Positions 10,997 through 19,881 of a stretch of DNA of 64,000 bases are shown one piece after another. Under the pieces are notes generated by a model, which saw only the letters and a program-made list of their open reading frames with translations, had not been told where the DNA came from and searched no databases. Position numbers and translations under genes: made by a program. This DNA is from Methyloversatilis discipulorum (lineage in GTDB: Bacteria; Pseudomonadota; Gammaproteobacteria; Burkholderiales; Rhodocyclaceae): contig NZ_AZUP01000001.1 of assembly GCF_000527135.1 (NCBI RefSeq), forward strand, positions 1,736,001 to 1,800,000, given 5' to 3'. Within the stretch, counting starts at the first letter, position 1; every line of letters starts with the position of its first letter.

Positions 10997-12298
10997 TCAG
11001 TTCGCGTCGAGTTCCTGTTTGATGTTCTGGAGCATATCGAACAGATGTTCGACTGAAGACAGGATGTCGTGCGGTACGCGCGCCTCCAGTTCCCGCAAGG
11101 TAATCGCCCTACCCTCCTCAATCAGCGCTCGACACGCCGCCTCGATATATGGGCGTGCCCGAGCCTGCACCTCTTCCCCGCGGCTGCGCACATAGCGTTT
11201 CCAGCGCTCACCCAATATCCGCGCCTCCTTGTTCGCCTGCAGGTAGAGATGACGCCGATCCACGTTCAGGCGCTGCGCGGCCTGTGCGACGCTGATCGGC
11301 ACGGGTAAGGCAGCAAATCGCGTCAGTTCTGCCCGCATGCTCTCCCAGTTCAGCTCTCGGGGTGCCCTTCTGATCCCGACTGATCCCAGATCGAGTTCTC
11401 TTTGAGCAATCGCGAAAGGTACCAACCACCCTCCGAGGTCTCCTGCCAGCAGTTTCGGTAACGGCAACCCAACGTGAAGCGCGATGCGAAGACTGGCCTC
11501 CAGCGTGGGGACACCGCCAACTTGTACCCAGTGATGCACCGTACCCTTCCCAAGCCCGATGCGGCGAGCGAAAGCGGCACTCCGTCCATGATCGAGACGG
11601 GCGACCAGTTCGCCAATTACTGCGCGCAGCCCTTCCCGCGTCGGCTGCATCGACAAGTCGCACTGAGCGCTCAGCAGCAGGCCAACCTGGCGAGCCGTCC
11701 AAATGGCCTCAGGCGACACGACTGCTTGAGCCTGGAGAGCGCTGCGGCCTAGGAAAGCTCCGCAATGGGTGCACCAGCCCGGCACCACATAAGTCGCCCG
11801 GTGACGGGTGCCAGGGCGGCCGCAGTCAGGACAGACATCCACGAGCGAAGTGTGGTGCTTGTGACATGTCGTCACAGCTGCGATGTCCCAGGCCAAACGG
11901 AAGTACGGAGAGGCGCCGCTCCTCCTATCCTCCTCCAGGCAATCGGGACACCACCGCCCGCCTTTGGCTGCCAGTCCGCGCTGGGCGATGACCTGTCGCC
12001 ATGGCAGCAATGTCAAGCGGTCAAGATGGCCGACACTCGTGAGGGCCGCCAATGCCCCCGCCCATGTCTCCGCCGCTTCGCCCAAGCCACAGAGGTTGCG
12101 CTCGTGCCAGTCGAACCCCTCTCGCAACTCGCTACCCATTTGCTTGACCACGATACGAGAGAGCGACGTCACCGAAACGCTGTGGGACAACGCCAGTCGG
12201 CAGAAATAGCTGAGCAGGCTCTCTACGTCAGGCGTATTCCAGCCTCGCGGTTCTAGCGCATGCAGGACAGAGCGCGGATTGCGCACGACGCGATTCAT
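10997..12298 (-). CDS. tniQ: TniQ-family target-selection protein
   Basis: TniQ/TnsD proteins bridge a target site and the TnsC ATPase. From ATG 12298 the protein has 433 residues, starting MNRVVRNPRSVLHALEPRGW. The N-terminal TniQ domain contains WHERNLCGLGEAAETWAGALAALT and LLPWRQVI. Zinc-ligand pairs follow: WCPDCLEED, TTCHKHHTSLVDVCPDCGRPG and WCTHCGAFLG. The C-terminal half, after about residue 200, contains helix-turn-helix-like segments (FARRIGLGKGTVHHWVQVGG; VAQAAQRLNVDRRHLYLQANKE). The start overlaps the tnsC stop as ATGA. The length suits a TnsD-like target reader, so I infer it recognises the ssrA 3' end, but that is not visible directly. Confidence 0.87.
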   Translation of the reverse strand: MNRVVRNPRSVLHALEPRGWNTPDVESLLSYFCRLALSHSVSVTSLSRIVVKQMGSELREGFDWHERNLCGLGEAAETWAGALAALTSVGHLDRLTLLPWRQVIAQRGLAAKGGRWCPDCLEEDRRSGASPYFRLAWDIAAVTTCHKHHTSLVDVCPDCGRPGTRHRATYVVPGWCTHCGAFLGRSALQAQAVVSPEAIWTARQVGLLLSAQCDLSMQPTREGLRAVIGELVARLDHGRSAAFARRIGLGKGTVHHWVQVGGVPTLEASLRIALHVGLPLPKLLAGDLGGWLVPFAIAQRELDLGSVGIRRAPRELNWESMRAELTRFAALPVPISVAQAAQRLNVDRRHLYLQANKEARILGERWKRYVRSRGEEVQARARPYIEAACRALIEEGRAITLRELEARVPHDILSSVEHLFDMLQNIKQELDAN

Positions 12299-13335
12299 GC
12301 TGCACCCCGTCTCTGCACCCGGGCGCGCGAAGCCGGCACTTTGAGTGTGTGGCGCGTCAAACCCGCGTTGATCGCAGCCTCCCCCTCCAGGATCTCCTCC
12401 AAAATCCGCTGCCGCTGGGCATCGGTGAGCAGCGCTCGCTGCAATGCATCCACCGACCAGCCGCCGGCTTTTTGGGCCAGCATGGCTGCGCGCATCAGCA
12501 CCGCACTCAGCGTACCCACGCAACCCAAAGTGTTTTCCTGAAGCACCTCAGCGTGCGGCAGCAACTGGTCACCCCACAGCTCGGGCAAAGCAGCTTGGAA
12601 CTTCAGCACGCAGGCGCGAAATGCTCGCAGATCAGGATCCAGATCCTGACGGTAGCGTTCGAAATGCAGCACATGTGTGCGACGAGCAAGCTGCCCCGAG
12701 AGCGAAACCAGTTGGTAAAGATCGTAAGAGCCAATCAGCACCATCTGGGTACCACACTCGTTGGCGAGTGATTTGAGCGTATCGAGTTGGATTTCCAGTC
12801 GGTTGCGACGGGTCTGGCGAATGATATGGGCCGCTTCGTCAATGACGAGGAAGCGGGTGCCTCGCTCGCGCAGACCTCGTTCCACTGCCGTACGCAATGC
12901 CGCCAAAGTGTTGCGGGAGGCTCCCTTAGGCCACACCGCGCGTCCACTATTCGCATCCACACCAAAAGCGACCTTCGGGAGGTCGAGGTCACCTGCGAGT
13001 TGGTCGAGGATGCGCTGGTAGAACGAAGTCCATGAAAAGTCGCTCTCGCCTGAAGCGGGTGCCTGCACATATACAGCGGGGATGACGCCAGCGTTGGCTT
13101 CCATCTGCGCCGAGGCGTCCATCAGCGCGGCCTGAACAAACTGGCGCGCGAGGGTGCTCTTACCGACGCCCGTCGGGCCACAGACCAGAAGAATGCTGTC
13201 CTGGCTGCCTGGGTAGATCAGTGTGTCAAGTTCGCTCATGACCTGCGCAATCCGGGTGTGCTTGATGCACAGCGAAAGCAGGCTTTGTGCGGAGACGGGT
13301 ACGGTACTGACGGAAGTGTTTGGTTGATTGGTCAT
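12295..13335 (-). CDS. tnsC: TnsC/TniB-like AAA+ transposition regulator
   Basis: ATPase that links the target selector to the transposase. From ATG 13335 it has 346 residues, MTNQPNTSVSTVPVS. Walker A is GPTGVGKS (residues 53-60), Walker B is RFLVIDEAAH (161-170), and sensor-like IGSYDLYQLV follows. The fold order matches the AAA_22/TniB group. A TTG at 13347, just overlapping the tnsAB stop (13344-13346), is the alternative start. The 3' end overlaps tniQ by 4 nt. It is part of the three-gene transposition operon. Confidence 0.88.
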   Translation of the reverse strand: MTNQPNTSVSTVPVSAQSLLSLCIKHTRIAQVMSELDTLIYPGSQDSILLVCGPTGVGKSTLARQFVQAALMDASAQMEANAGVIPAVYVQAPASGESDFSWTSFYQRILDQLAGDLDLPKVAFGVDANSGRAVWPKGASRNTLAALRTAVERGLRERGTRFLVIDEAAHIIRQTRRNRLEIQLDTLKSLANECGTQMVLIGSYDLYQLVSLSGQLARRTHVLHFERYRQDLDPDLRAFRACVLKFQAALPELWGDQLLPHAEVLQENTLGCVGTLSAVLMRAAMLAQKAGGWSVDALQRALLTDAQRQRILEEILEGEAAINAGLTRHTLKVPASRARVQRRGAA

Positions 13336-13343
13336 GGTGCGCC

Positions 13344-16046
13344 TCAAAAGGTATCGAAGTCGGGGAGGTCGTCCGGCGCATCGGCCTCTGGCGGGCGAGC
13401 GGACGGTGTGGCTTTAGATGACCTGATACCTGCCGACGGTGTGTCAGCCTGTGGAATGTCCTGAGAGAGGCGGCGTTGCTGAACAGGAGCAACCGGGGTG
13501 ATGCAGCCCAGCTGCAAAGCGTTGAAGAGGTGCTTGTTTTCTTGCTGGCGCTCCAAGGCAATGGCTAACGCCCCTTCGGGCGTTAAGACCTGCATGAACT
13601 CGCGAATACGCTGCGCACTGCCCTCATCATCAAGAGACGTGCCGCTCCTGCGGGTGTATTCCTCGGTGAGTGACCGGCGCTCAAGGTCGGTCAGTTGCCC
13701 CAAACCAATGAGGACGCGACAGGTAGCCTGCACCCAGCGGTCCTTCAGCCGGACATACACGGAGGAGGCATCCCAAGGGTCGTAGCGCACCGGAAGATTC
13801 CGCCCGGCAACTCGCGGGTCCCGGAACTCTTGGCACCAGTAAAACAACCCAGACACCTTGACGCCGCGCTGGCGATTCACGAGTCGAACGCCCTGCCGGT
13901 CGACCGGTGGGCAGGTTGCAATCAAGAAATCCCGATTGAACTGAATCAGCCGTTGCGGGCGGGCGCCGTTCTCCCGCAGCCCACGCTGAAACGCCTCGCG
14001 CGGGCTGCAGTCCAGCGCAACGTGTGGCTCTTGATCGTAATACTCGGTCGCCCAGTATTCGAGGCCGAAATACATGGCCTCCAGAGTCCATTCAGCAAAG
14101 TTCACGGGCAGGTGCTTTCCGGTGACCATACGTACGTTCTTGGTCGCCTTCGTATTTCCCGCCAAGTTGTGGACGTATTCGCTGTGCACTCGCCCGAAGA
14201 GCCGCTCGAGCACTGCCCCATGTCGAGGCTGCCCGGCGGGCCGAAAGCGCAGATGTACGCCCATCACCTGCAGAAAGCTTTCGAACGCGGCTGACATGAA
14301 ATCTCGCCCGTTGTCGACAACGACGAATTCGGGCAAGCGCCCGAAGCGCCGCACCATGTCGCGTATCACCATCATGACCGAGTGGTACGACGGAGGATCA
14401 AAGGTCAGATGCAGCGCAACAATCCGACGCGACCACGCATCGACCGCCAGGGACAGCCACGGGCGCCCCAACGGTTTGCCCGATCTACTCGAAACCAGTT
14501 CGATATCAAGTTGTGTGTGATCGATATGGACGTACTGGAAGGGGCGACTGCCATGTGCGGGAGTATCGGCATAAAGCACCTCGACAAATTCACCCTGCTG
14601 ATAGGCCATGCGCTTGCCGTGGCGAATACGCAGGTCGCCCGAAGTCTCCGCTTGCTTTATGCGCGCTATGAAGGTTGGATAGGAAGGCGTTTTAACCCCG
14701 GCTTCTTCACACGCGAGGACGAGCCAGCGATAGCACGCTTTGAAATTGATGGCCTCACTGCTTCGCCATTTGTCCGCAATGACCTCTTGCATGACTTCTT
14801 CTTGCCGCTCGATCAGGCGGGGAGATCGATTACCGCGGGCATACGTACGGGGTACCAGCGCCAGCACTTCATGGGCTCCGTTTGCCTGAGCAGCATGCTC
14901 ACGCGCGCGCCAGCGCCTCTGAGTGCGATCGCTTGCGCCCTTAACTGAGGTCTCGGACTCCAAGATCGCTTTGCGTTGCAAGGCGATATCGAGATCCTCT
15001 TTGGTATGGCGTGCGAGATCCAGCGCGAGCGGATTCGTACCGGCTACAGCGGTAATCGAACCTCGCTCAAGAGCAGCCTCGATCCAGACCCGGCTAAGAT
15101 TGACCGTCGCCCCCGCTTGCCGGGTGCAGACCACGTCCTTTTCGCCCACCAGCGAGATGGTAAGTTCCTGCGACCCGTAGGAGAAACGCGCGCCCTCTGC
15201 GATCTCGAAGACAAAACGCTCTTGTCCTGGCACGGCACCGACATGCGTCTCACCCGCCATGAAATCGCGCAATGTCTCGTCACGGTACAGTCGCGCACGC
15301 CGCGTGTCCGACAACAAGTCCCTATCCAGATCAGCGACAACCAGGTGATCAGGGATCGCCTTGAGCATTACATCGGCTGAAAACGCTTGGGGGGCCGCCA
15401 TCAGGAAATCGAGGGTACAGCTGCCGTGTTCAGCAAGAACGGCGGTCAGCCGCTCGACGTCGCTCTGCAAACAGGGTTCTGCGGCCGGGTGACAGTAATC
15501 CGCAAGATGGAGAAGATTCTCGACACGCCGGCGGGGAATGGCCTCTTCGCTGTATATGCGGTAAGTGATTCCGAGCTCCGCCAATGCGCGCTCGATCTGA
15601 GGGGCTAACCAGCGTCCGTCGGCGTCTCGCTCGTACCGATACGGCTGCTTTTCCGCAAGGCGGGTCAGTTTTTGGACCGACTTCCACTCTTCAAGCGTGA
15701 TTCCGTCTTCGCGGAGCACAAGGAAGTCCGGGTAATGCCGGATAGTGCGGAGGTCGCCTAAGGCCGGATCGAACAGTTCAAGACGCAGTTCGCAGGGCTG
15801 AGCGTAGTACTCAAGGACGCGCGCATCGAATTCGTGGTCCACGGCTGCGGCAAACTCGATATGCCGGCTCTCCGTGCTGATCTCGCAACCCATTTTGCGG
15901 CTTGCAAGCACGGTGATGACGTTGCCGCCCCGGGATTTGACCGGTCGTACCGGTGCCTCGATGCGCGCTTTGAGGACAAGTTTTCGCCCCGCATCGGGCG
16001 TGCCGAGACGGTCGAACAGTTCTGTGAGGTGTGTGGTATCCAGCAT
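13344..16046 (-). CDS. tnsAB: Fused TnsA-TnsB transposase (endonuclease plus DDE transposase)
   Basis: A single 900-residue protein. Residues about 30-170 form a TnsA-like endonuclease with ESRHIEF (Glu59/64), HYPDF (Asp107) and LEEWKS (Glu120/Lys122), a PD-(D/E)xK layout. Residues about 190-490 hold DNA-binding regions. The RNase H-like DDE core contains HIDHTQLD (Asp509), VVVDNGRDF (Asp578) and HGAVLERLFG (Glu614), followed by a Mu-type C-terminal barrel and a C-terminal tail likely to contact TnsC. Both active sites look complete, so the element could perform cut-and-paste. The ATG at 16046 is the first codon after a clear promoter/operator region. Codon use resembles the host less than core genes do. 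Confidence 0.9.
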   Translation of the reverse strand: MLDTTHLTELFDRLGTPDAGRKLVLKARIEAPVRPVKSRGGNVITVLASRKMGCEISTESRHIEFAAAVDHEFDARVLEYYAQPCELRLELFDPALGDLRTIRHYPDFLVLREDGITLEEWKSVQKLTRLAEKQPYRYERDADGRWLAPQIERALAELGITYRIYSEEAIPRRRVENLLHLADYCHPAAEPCLQSDVERLTAVLAEHGSCTLDFLMAAPQAFSADVMLKAIPDHLVVADLDRDLLSDTRRARLYRDETLRDFMAGETHVGAVPGQERFVFEIAEGARFSYGSQELTISLVGEKDVVCTRQAGATVNLSRVWIEAALERGSITAVAGTNPLALDLARHTKEDLDIALQRKAILESETSVKGASDRTQRRWRAREHAAQANGAHEVLALVPRTYARGNRSPRLIERQEEVMQEVIADKWRSSEAINFKACYRWLVLACEEAGVKTPSYPTFIARIKQAETSGDLRIRHGKRMAYQQGEFVEVLYADTPAHGSRPFQYVHIDHTQLDIELVSSRSGKPLGRPWLSLAVDAWSRRIVALHLTFDPPSYHSVMMVIRDMVRRFGRLPEFVVVDNGRDFMSAAFESFLQVMGVHLRFRPAGQPRHGAVLERLFGRVHSEYVHNLAGNTKATKNVRMVTGKHLPVNFAEWTLEAMYFGLEYWATEYYDQEPHVALDCSPREAFQRGLRENGARPQRLIQFNRDFLIATCPPVDRQGVRLVNRQRGVKVSGLFYWCQEFRDPRVAGRNLPVRYDPWDASSVYVRLKDRWVQATCRVLIGLGQLTDLERRSLTEEYTRRSGTSLDDEGSAQRIREFMQVLTPEGALAIALERQQENKHLFNALQLGCITPVAPVQQRRLSQDIPQADTPSAGIRSSKATPSARPPEADAPDDLPDFDTF

Positions 16047-16109
16047 CGCGTCGTCAAATCAGTTCTAGATGTCCACGTCTAGGAACCGGATTTGGCTGAA
16101 AATGGCGAT

Positions 16110-16127
16110 TCGGTCGTATACGACCGA
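16110..16127. promoter_or_regulatory. 18-bp perfect palindrome between tnsAB and DUF6471 gene
   Basis: TCGGTCGTATACGACCGA lies in the 148-bp divergent interval between tnsAB and the small gene at 16195, flanked by an outer imperfect pair (CTGAAA...TTTCAG). The position and symmetry suggest an operator controlling one or both genes. The small DUF6471-type protein is the natural candidate regulator; this is inference. Confidence 0.5.
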
Positions 16128-16194
16128 TTTCAGCGCATTGAGAGCGCTCAGTCGTCGCGTCCGCCCTTTTTCGTAACCGCCTGGGAAACCTTTG

Positions 16195-16476
16195 ATGCCG
16201 CAGAAGCCCGCCCGCGCAGCCGCGAGCGATAACCCGCACGCACGCTGGGAAGACCTCGCGTTCGATCTGCTGAAGAGCGAGATGCGCGAGAAGAAGATCG
16301 ACTACAAGGAATTGTCCCGACGGCTGGAAGCGCTCGGGCTTGATGAATTGCCCGACCAGATCAACCGGAAGGTCAACCGGAGGCGTTTTTCGGCCGCCTT
16401 CCTGCTCGCTTGTCTGGTGGCGATGGAAAAAGGCGTCTTGATCCTGCCAAGAGCGGCCGACATGAAGCCGAAGTGA
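16195..16476 (+). CDS. Small DUF6471-type protein
   Basis: A 94-residue basic protein (MPQKPARAAASDNPHARWEDLAFDLLKSEM...). The segment LLKSEMREKKIDYKELSRRLEALGLDELPDQINRKVNRRRFSAAFLLACLVAME matches my memory of the DUF6471 family and looks like a compact helix-turn-helix. ATG 16195 is preceded by GGGAAACC. It is divergent from tnsAB across a palindromic operator candidate and is the first cargo-side gene. It may regulate the transposition operon. No enzyme motifs are visible. Confidence 0.6.
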   Translation: MPQKPARAAASDNPHARWEDLAFDLLKSEMREKKIDYKELSRRLEALGLDELPDQINRKVNRRRFSAAFLLACLVAMEKGVLILPRAADMKPK

Positions 16477-16794
16477 AAAGCGACTCTCTGGAAGATTGCT
16501 ATTCGCTAGAAGTGCAAAATTTGCAGCAAACTCTTTGTTTGGCAAGACTTTCTCCAGTTTGTCTGTTCACAAAATGGAGAGAGCCTGACCTCTCGGCCGC
16601 AGGATCTAGGCTGCGAAGCCCTTCAGCTGTGCTTACGCTTTCCCACAACCGAGTCACTCGTACGGTGCAGGCACGAAGAAAGTTACTTCAGTCGCATGGC
16701 TAATGGCAACTCTATTCCTTGGTTAAGGGCGGCGGCCCAAAAAATGGAAGTGCTCGGATCAATACCTCCGCTGCAAAATCAGCGTCCAAAACGT
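16477..16794. other. Intergenic stretch with no recognisable gene
   Basis: About 318 bp between the DUF6471 gene and the converging res gene. I see no conserved open frame, RNA gene or strong terminator. Base composition is more AT-rich than the neighbouring core. It may be a junction between the transposition module and the cargo. Confidence 0.5.
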
Positions 16795-19700
16795 TCATGG
16801 ATTTAGGATTCTCTCGACGCTCAGCAGCCCATCAACGTCCTTGAACTTGCCGTAAATAGCCGGATTTTCACCGACCGCCAGCGCCTCGAAGTGCGCCGCG
16901 CCGCACTTGATCCGGGCGCTTTCGGCGTCACGCAAGTCGTCATCGAACAGGCTGCTCTTGGTCTCTACTACAAAGTACAGCCTCTCCTGACCGTCGCGCT
17001 CCACCAGCACGGCCCAATCAGGGTTGTAGGCTCCCAATGGGGTAGGCACCTTGAACCAGCCGGGTAGCTTGGCATAGACCTTGATGGCCTCATTCCGCTC
17101 CAACGCCTCGGCGAAGTCACGCTCAACCGAGGAGTCGTACACCACGTGCTCGTAAACCGATTTCGTGGTGTTTTGCACCAGGTTCTTCAGGTAGCCGGTC
17201 AGCTCTTCGGTCTCGAAAAGCTCTTGGGCATAGAAATGCTCATCGCCTAGGCGTTGGTACTTGATGCCATCAACCAACGCGAGTCGCTTGCAGCGGTTGA
17301 TGGCATCGGCTGCCAACTCGATGAACTGTTGCGGGTTGCGCTTGAATTCGTTCAGCCGGTGGCTTTCGGTCAGGATGCGAGCAATCGTTTTGCGAGTGAG
17401 GTGCGTTCGATCCTGCAGCTCCGTCAGAACGTCGGGCAGTTCAATGTCACCCTCGTTCAAAGTGATCGAATCAGACACGGAGATCAAGGAAGCATCAACG
17501 CCCGCCTTGCCAATCGCTATGCCCGCCTTCTTCCACTGCAGCCGGGTTTTTGCTACGGGGGGAGCATCGTTCAAGGCTTCGATGCAACTCTCAATCAGCT
17601 TCTCGTTGTCAAACTGCACCCGGTATGTGGTTTTGTGTTTGATTCGATCCCACAAGGCACGGAACTCAGGGCTGACTAGCACCGACTTACGCACTGCAAT
17701 GTGTTTACGGTCATCGGCGTTCTTGATTTCGAGCTTGCCTGACAGCTTCTTCAACACCGCGACGACTTGCTGACGTTGAGCCTCGAACTCACCTGGCAGT
17801 GACAGGGTGCCCTCCTTCAGGGCCGTTTTCAGGGTGTCCTGAACCTTGCCCTTGTCATTGATGTAGCCCTCGGCCTTCAGGTGAGCCCACAGGGCCTTGG
17901 ATGCCTCAAAGCCCAGCGGTTGCACGTCACCGGCAGATCGCACGACCGCAATGCCTGCGAATTCATGGTCTTGCACAACGCCAAACTGAATGCCGGTGTC
18001 TTTCTCAATGTCCTTCTGCAGGTTCTCGGCGAACTGTTCATAGCTTTCGGTAGCAATCACCGTCAACGTATTGACCTCAAAGCCGCGCAGTCGCTCACCC
18101 TTCTGGTTCACACACAGGCGCAAGCCTCGGCCAATGGTTTGCCTACGCCAACGCTCGGTTTCACGGGTCGAGAAGTTGCAGATCTGGAAGACGTTGGGGT
18201 TGTCCCAACCCTCCTTCAGGGCCGAGTGGGAGAAGATGAACTTCAGCGGCGACTCAAAGCTCAGCAGCTTTTCTTTGTCGCGCATGATCAGGTTGTAGGT
18301 GTCGTCATCGGCGGCCGTGCTGCCGCTGGTGTCTTTGACCACCTCAACCGTCTTGCCGCCAATCTTCTTCTTGTCGATAGAGAAGTAGCCGTTGTGCACG
18401 TCGTGGGCGGCCATGCTCAGGTCCACCTCTGCAAACAGGCTTTGGTAGTCCGGATGACGCGCCCAGCGTTTGTACTCTTCCTCGAACATCAAGGCGTACT
18501 CCCCCTTCACCGGGTTGCCTTGATCGTCGTACTGGCGGTATTTCGCTACCTCGTCAATGAAGAACAGGCTGAGCACCTTGACCCCGAGCGGGCGTAGGCG
18601 TTTCTCCTTGTCCAGGTGCTCTTTGATCGTGCGGCGGATCATCTCGCGTTGCACGGCACTGGCGTCCACGTCACCCCATGCTTCACCCACCCGCAGGTAC
18701 ACCTCGCTGCCGGGCACTTTCAGTTCCAGGAACTGATCGCCCTTGGCCGTGCGGATCTCACCAATACGAATGTCGGCATACAGCGGGCGACCGGTTTCTT
18801 GCTCCAGGTCGAACCCGTCTTGCACAGAGATGACATCCCGCCTGACAGCACCAGCCGCGTTCTCACGATCTACCTCGATGCTGGCCGTGATGACACCGCG
18901 CTTGTTGCTCACCGCAAGCAGCTTCACGTAGGGCTTGTTGTTACCCCCTTTCACCGTGGCTGCTGCCACCTCGATCTGCTTCACCAGCCTTTGCTCATAG
19001 GCATCCACGGCGTCGAGTCGGTACACCATGTTGTGCTTGTCAACGTGCGTGGCGGAATAGCGCAGCGTACAAAGTGGTGACATGTGCGCCAGGGCCTTCT
19101 TGCCTTTGCCGTCGATGCCACCATCCACACTTTGTGGCTCATCCACGATCAAGATGGGCTGAGTGCCGCGAATCAGGTCGATGGGGCGCTCGCCACCCGT
19201 TTTCTCACTGGCGCGGTACATCTTGTTCTTGGACTTCTCCCGGCGCTTGGCCTCGTCAGACTCCTCAGCCAATGCAGCAGTCTCATCACCGAACTTGTTG
19301 ATAGCACCGACCGTGATGACCATGATTTGGATGTTCGGGCTGGTCGCAAAGTTACGCACCTGGCCGAGTTTGTCCGAGTCGTACTGGAAAAACTCGTAGC
19401 CCTTGGCGCCTGGGTACAGCGTTTCAAAGTGATCGCGGGTGATCTGAAGCGTTTTGTTCACACCCTCTTTGATGGCAACCGAAGGCACCACGACCACGAA
19501 CTTGGTGAAGCCATACCGCTGGTTCAACTCGAACACGGTTCGCAAGTACACATAGGTCTTGCCCGTCCCTGTTTCCATCTCCACGGTAAAGTCGAGCGGT
19601 TGCGCAGCTGACAAGGGCTGAGACGGAGGCAAGCCATTGCGAAGCTGCACCGCCTGCAAGTTGGCATACAGCTCCTCGTCCACCACCAGTTGCAGCGCAT

Positions 19701-19881
19701 TGCCAATACCACCGCTTTCGGTGAAGTGCTTGCCCTCAAAGCTCTGCTGTGCGCCAGCCGCCAATGCCTGCGCGGTGACCGTGAAAACCGAGCGGCAGAC
19801 CTCCTGACCACGGAAAAGGTCACACACCGCCTCGATGGCCTCGATCTGGTACGGCAGGTCGGATTCAAAATGCAGTTTCAT
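16795..19881 (-). CDS. Type III restriction endonuclease Res-like subunit
   Basis: A 1028-residue SF2 helicase-nuclease. Walker A METGTGKTY occurs at about residues 102-110, the Walker B variant IVDEPQSVDGG at about 240-250, and the motif VI region GRGLRLCVNQKGER later. Near the C terminus YNPDWAVLVERDGQERLYFVVETKSS fits the PD...ExK nuclease. The type III architecture and length (about 1000) agree. The ATG at 19881 overlaps the mod stop (ATGA); a GTG directly upstream is an alternative. As in EcoP systems it would cleave DNA only with its Mod partner. It is the last gene of a five-gene operon. Confidence 0.9.
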   Translation of the reverse strand: MKLHFESDLPYQIEAIEAVCDLFRGQEVCRSVFTVTAQALAAGAQQSFEGKHFTESGGIGNALQLVVDEELYANLQAVQLRNGLPPSQPLSAAQPLDFTVEMETGTGKTYVYLRTVFELNQRYGFTKFVVVVPSVAIKEGVNKTLQITRDHFETLYPGAKGYEFFQYDSDKLGQVRNFATSPNIQIMVITVGAINKFGDETAALAEESDEAKRREKSKNKMYRASEKTGGERPIDLIRGTQPILIVDEPQSVDGGIDGKGKKALAHMSPLCTLRYSATHVDKHNMVYRLDAVDAYEQRLVKQIEVAAATVKGGNNKPYVKLLAVSNKRGVITASIEVDRENAAGAVRRDVISVQDGFDLEQETGRPLYADIRIGEIRTAKGDQFLELKVPGSEVYLRVGEAWGDVDASAVQREMIRRTIKEHLDKEKRLRPLGVKVLSLFFIDEVAKYRQYDDQGNPVKGEYALMFEEEYKRWARHPDYQSLFAEVDLSMAAHDVHNGYFSIDKKKIGGKTVEVVKDTSGSTAADDDTYNLIMRDKEKLLSFESPLKFIFSHSALKEGWDNPNVFQICNFSTRETERWRRQTIGRGLRLCVNQKGERLRGFEVNTLTVIATESYEQFAENLQKDIEKDTGIQFGVVQDHEFAGIAVVRSAGDVQPLGFEASKALWAHLKAEGYINDKGKVQDTLKTALKEGTLSLPGEFEAQRQQVVAVLKKLSGKLEIKNADDRKHIAVRKSVLVSPEFRALWDRIKHKTTYRVQFDNEKLIESCIEALNDAPPVAKTRLQWKKAGIAIGKAGVDASLISVSDSITLNEGDIELPDVLTELQDRTHLTRKTIARILTESHRLNEFKRNPQQFIELAADAINRCKRLALVDGIKYQRLGDEHFYAQELFETEELTGYLKNLVQNTTKSVYEHVVYDSSVERDFAEALERNEAIKVYAKLPGWFKVPTPLGAYNPDWAVLVERDGQERLYFVVETKSSLFDDDLRDAESARIKCGAAHFEALAVGENPAIYGKFKDVDGLLSVERILNP

